From JADJPL01 sp964607915 (GTDB lineage Bacteria; Bacteroidota; Bacteroidia; Chitinophagales; Saprospiraceae), in NCBI GenBank assembly GCA_964607915.1, contig CAZSMU010000087.1:1-15485 (forward strand): DNA of 15,485 nt, written 5' to 3'. The position numbers and the translations under genes were made by a program. The notes beneath the pieces are model-generated. The model saw only the letters and a list, made by a program, of their open reading frames with translations, was not told the origin of the DNA and ran no database searches. This document shows positions 12,740 to 15,485 of this stretch, in pieces (within the stretch, counting starts at the first letter, position 1; each line of letters opens with the position of its first letter).

Positions 12740-15325
12740 TTACTTCGCTCCCCCTCGCTCAATAGAACTCCCGCTGATGGTGTGGCCGAAGAAAACGGCA
12801 TTGGCGAAGAGCTTGTTCGTGCCAAACCAGTGTGCGCGGAAGTTGGGGTCGTCGGCCATGAAGACGACCTTGCCACTGCCGGCACCACTGACTACAATTC
12901 CTGCGCTGCGCCTGGCCTGTCCGATGACCTTTGCATTGACGTAGCCGCTCAGCAGCGGATCTTCGGTATAGATGAGCGGGGTAGAATACGGGTTTTTGCC
13001 CGGTTCCAGGTACAAGTCGTAATCCCTGAACACCGGAAGTTTGCCCCGGCGGTAGCCAAAGCCGATCGGATGGGTAGGGTCAATTTCCGCTTCAAAGATA
13101 GAACCCGGCGTTTCCAGTGAGGCGATATCCTCATCCATTTGTATATATGGCTTGCGGCCCTGCGGCTTGTCGAGTTCTTTGTTTTCCCGGATTTCCACAT
13201 AGCCGATTCCCTGTGCTTTGAGCCAGGAGATAGCGCTTTGGATACCGATGAGTGTACCGCCATCCTGCACCCATGATTTTAGTTTGGCTGCGCCTGCGGC
13301 ACCGACACTCCCGTATTGCCCGCCGCCAAAGACGAGGACGTTGTACCGGCCTAGATCGGCGCGCGCAATGTCGTCGGCTTCGAGCTTGGTCACGGGGATG
13401 TGGTAGCGCGTATCTAAGAGGTGCCATGCTTCGCCTGCTCCGAAGGGAGTGGTCGTCTCCCCCACGATAATCGCAATTTTGGGCAACTGCAAGGTAGTGA
13501 AGCCATTGCTACCAAAGTCTATACCCTCTGTGGTGAAGCCGCTGGCCGCCGCCTCAAAAGCTACTCCCGAAGACTCGGAAATGCCGGCGACGATTTGGTG
13601 GATTTCCGAAGCGCTCTTGTCCTGGTTCTGCACGGGAATCAGGATAGTTCCCGGTTCATAGCGCTTCCCGTTGGAGAGGAAAGGCTCCCTGCCCACTTTG
13701 GCGCGGATACCGGCCTTCAAAAGGGCGTACAACGCTTTGGGTGCGTAGTAGTGATCCCATTCCATGAGGTAGGCATAGCTGCTCTGGGCGGGGATGCGCA
13801 GCGGTTTGCGCAGCGGGCGGGCGCCTTCTACTTTTTCCCCGAGAAGATCCGCTGTCCAGGCTTTGCCCAGCGCGGCATAGGGCAGGTTGAAGGAAAGGGG
13901 CAGCGTCCAGGAAGAGATATCGTAGAAAATGCTGTCTTCAAACGTTTTCATCGTTTCAAACGAGCCCCGGATCAAGGTGTACTGGCGTTGGTCCAGGGGC
14001 ACGACAAACGCGTTGCCCGGTTCGAAAGTCTTACCTTCTGCGCTGACCGGGTTTTTGAGGGCATATACCTCGATTTGATGGCGGCGCAGCACCTCTACCA
14101 GTTGATCCGTACGGGCCAGGTCGTGCGAATCGCCGAATACAAAGCCTTTGCGGGGGTCAGCTTTTCCCGCCGAGAGGGCCTCTTTAAAGAAGGTACGCTG
14201 GTGTTCGAGGAGCTCCTGACGCATCTCTACGGCAGCCTGATACGTGGACAGGCCGGTGCGCACCTGGTTGCGGATGGTGAAGTGGAAGGCCAACGGCCCG
14301 TTGGCCGTTTCCTGCAGGTGCCCGCGGGAACTGGCCTGTTCAAACAGGATGCCGATACAGCCGTTGGCATCGGGGAAAGTCGAGCCCTTGCCGTAGTAAA
14401 AGTCGTCATACCCTTCGCCGGAATAGTAGAGCGAGCCTATCTCGTCCAGGAATTTACTGTGGTAAGTACCGATTTTGGCGGTCAGCTCCTGGTTTCGTTT
14501 GGGGGTGATGGGGTTGACCCGCGTGGCGACGCCCGGCATGAAGAAAAAACTGGAATTGGTACCCATCTCGTGGTGGTCGGTGAGAATATTGGGCTTCCAC
14601 TGGTGGAACAAGGCCGCGCGGCCCCTCGACTCGGGATGGGCACACAGAAGCCAGTCGCGGTTGAGGTCAAACCAGTAGTGGTTGAAGCGCCCGCCCGGCC
14701 ATGCTTCGGAGTACTCCCGGTCCTGCGGGTCGCCGGTGAGGGTGGCATTTTTATGGTAGTTGGCCCAAGTCGAAAAGCGCGTAAGGCCGTCCGGGTTGAA
14801 ACTGGGGTCGAACAAGACGACCGCCTGCTCCAACAAGCGCTGTACCTCCGGGCTTTGTCCGGCGACCAGGTAGTACGCCAGCAACGGAGCAGCGTTCGCC
14901 CCGCTGGCCTCATTGCCATGGATACTGAACCCCTGGTACAACACCGTCGGCATATCCTTCAGGTTCAGCGCAGCGGCTTTGGAGGGGTCGGTAAGGGCAA
15001 CGTGTTGCTCCCGGATGGCTTCAAGCCGTTCGTGGTTGGCCGGAGAAGTGATCATCAGGTGAATGAGAGGCCGGTTTTCATAGGTGCGGCCGTGCTCCAC
15101 CAGCCGGACGCGCGGGGATAATTCCGCCAGACGCCGCATATACGCGTACTGCTGGTCGTGGCTGATATGCCATTCCCCGATTTGGTAGCCGAGGAAAGCC
15201 TCCGGTGTCGGGATTTTGGCATCGTAGGCAATATCCGGCAGATAGTAGCTCAGTGGTTGCTTTTGAGCGAAGGCGACCTGTACAGAAAAAAAGGTCAGCC
15301 ATGCGAAGAGTTGGACTTTTTTCAT
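12740..15325 (-). CDS. Exported M14-like metallocarboxypeptidase with GATase1-like domain
   Basis: An 861-residue secreted protein. Signal peptide 1-20 ends FA-Q; an in-frame ATG at 15388 would bury it, so 15325 is chosen. The M14 domain spans about 45-380. Zinc ligands are H136 and E139 (HGNE) and H251 or H252 (TDHHEMG). The NRD signature occurs at 222-224 (FDLNRDW), and E329 (ILFEQAS) sits where the catalytic Glu is expected, so an active peptidase is likely. After a linker of about 220 residues with no clear motif, residues 613-700 resemble a class I glutamine-amidotransferase-like fold (PKIAIIVGE, NVLVFGGGQYG, VQDGGTLIG). No nucleophile-elbow Cys is visible, so this part is probably not catalytic. 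Such M14 plus GATase1-like proteins are known in Bacteroidota. Substrate unknown. A terminator for a further minus-strand gene lies just upstream. Confidence 0.9.
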   Translation of the reverse strand: MKKVQLFAWLTFFSVQVAFAQKQPLSYYLPDIAYDAKIPTPEAFLGYQIGEWHISHDQQYAYMRRLAELSPRVRLVEHGRTYENRPLIHLMITSPANHERLEAIREQHVALTDPSKAAALNLKDMPTVLYQGFSIHGNEASGANAAPLLAYYLVAGQSPEVQRLLEQAVVLFDPSFNPDGLTRFSTWANYHKNATLTGDPQDREYSEAWPGGRFNHYWFDLNRDWLLCAHPESRGRAALFHQWKPNILTDHHEMGTNSSFFFMPGVATRVNPITPKRNQELTAKIGTYHSKFLDEIGSLYYSGEGYDDFYYGKGSTFPDANGCIGILFEQASSRGHLQETANGPLAFHFTIRNQVRTGLSTYQAAVEMRQELLEHQRTFFKEALSAGKADPRKGFVFGDSHDLARTDQLVEVLRRHQIEVYALKNPVSAEGKTFEPGNAFVVPLDQRQYTLIRGSFETMKTFEDSIFYDISSWTLPLSFNLPYAALGKAWTADLLGEKVEGARPLRKPLRIPAQSSYAYLMEWDHYYAPKALYALLKAGIRAKVGREPFLSNGKRYEPGTILIPVQNQDKSASEIHQIVAGISESSGVAFEAAASGFTTEGIDFGSNGFTTLQLPKIAIIVGETTTPFGAGEAWHLLDTRYHIPVTKLEADDIARADLGRYNVLVFGGGQYGSVGAAGAAKLKSWVQDGGTLIGIQSAISWLKAQGIGYVEIRENKELDKPQGRKPYIQMDEDIASLETPGSIFEAEIDPTHPIGFGYRRGKLPVFRDYDLYLEPGKNPYSTPLIYTEDPLLSGYVNAKVIGQARRSAGIVVSGAGSGKVVFMADDPNFRAHWFGTNKLFANAVFFGHTISGSSIERGGAK

Positions 15326-15400
15326 GCGCGCTTGACTTATTGCGAGGGATAAACAACCCGAAAGATAGTTCTGAATTCCTGGAATCAAAGCGAAGGCACC

Positions 15401-15439
15401 AAAAAAAAGCAGCCCTTCCCGTTTCCAGCGAAGGACTGC
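15401..15439 (-). terminator. Intrinsic terminator of a gene beyond the right edge
   Basis: On the minus strand GCAGTCCTTC (15439-15430) pairs with GAAGGGCTGC (15418-15409) with one G-T wobble and an 11-nt loop. A run of eight T follows at 15408-15401. It points left and lies upstream of the M14 start, so it ends a minus-strand transcript entering from outside the window. Confidence 0.75.
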
Positions 15440-15451
15440 GCAACATCAGTC

Positions 15452-15485
15452 TTATAATTCTGTAAATCTTAAAGCGCTAACTGGG
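15452..15485 (-). CDS. Possible C-terminus of a gene beyond the right edge
   Basis: The minus frame starting at 15484 reads PVSALRFTEL and stops with TAA at 15454-15452, 13 bp before the terminator stem. The other two minus frames stop earlier, at 15477-15479 and 15469-15471. One of them could instead be the real end. Too short to identify. Confidence 0.25.
   Translation of the reverse strand, partial: PVSALRFTEL

Noticed and set aside
13421..15121. 566-codon open frame on the plus strand opposite the M14 gene
   Set aside because: It is the antisense shadow of a well-supported M14 coding sequence. Its translation shows no family motif and no upstream signals.

Overview
The window looks like chromosomal DNA from a Bacteroidota bacterium, most like the Saprospiria group. 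The phylum call rests on TAnnTTTG-type -7 promoter elements (TAATTTTG, TACCTTTG), the near absence of Shine-Dalgarno sites, Sec signal peptides ending before Gln (FA-Q, MA-Q, KA-Q, FA-Q), and an envelope M23 peptidase with a Bacteroidota-style N-terminus placed divergently from alaS. The class-level guess is weaker. Coding regions are GC-balanced, while some upstream regions (about 85-320 and 2365-2548) are extremely AT-rich.

Left part (1-5823, all + strand): a block of exported proteins dominated by proteases. Two paralogous subtilisin-like (S8) proteases (322-1536 and 2549-3751) flank a small exported protein that resembles the PrcB C-terminal family (1641-2111). The second protease is followed after 56 bp by a small Cys-containing exported protein of unknown function (3808-4251). 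Next is an exported calpain-family (C2) cysteine protease with RTX-type calcium-binding repeats (4420-5823). The two S8 genes share an upstream module whose spacing is exactly the same: tandem TTAACA boxes, a 29-bp block and a TAnnTTTG promoter. This suggests co-regulation.

Middle part: a thiolase (5929-7107, +) converges with gatB (7115-8563, -), leaving only 7 bp between the stop codons. A perfect 32-bp inverted repeat separates gatB from an M23 (LytM-type) peptidase gene (8696-9673, -). A 314-bp divergent intergenic region leads to alaS (9988-12615, +).

Right part: alaS converges on a large exported M14 metallocarboxypeptidase-like gene with a C-terminal glutamine-amidotransferase-like domain (12740-15325, -), with a hairpin between them. 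At the right edge a minus-strand intrinsic terminator implies another minus-strand gene just outside the window.

The housekeeping genes (thiolase, gatB, alaS) are intact and ordinary. The accessory interest is in the first 5.8 kb. Nothing here is a clear new defence or mobile system. The best candidate for something under-described is the co-regulated S8/PrcB-like/small-protein/calpain secretion cluster. No tRNA, rRNA, CRISPR array, insertion sequence or transposase was seen.
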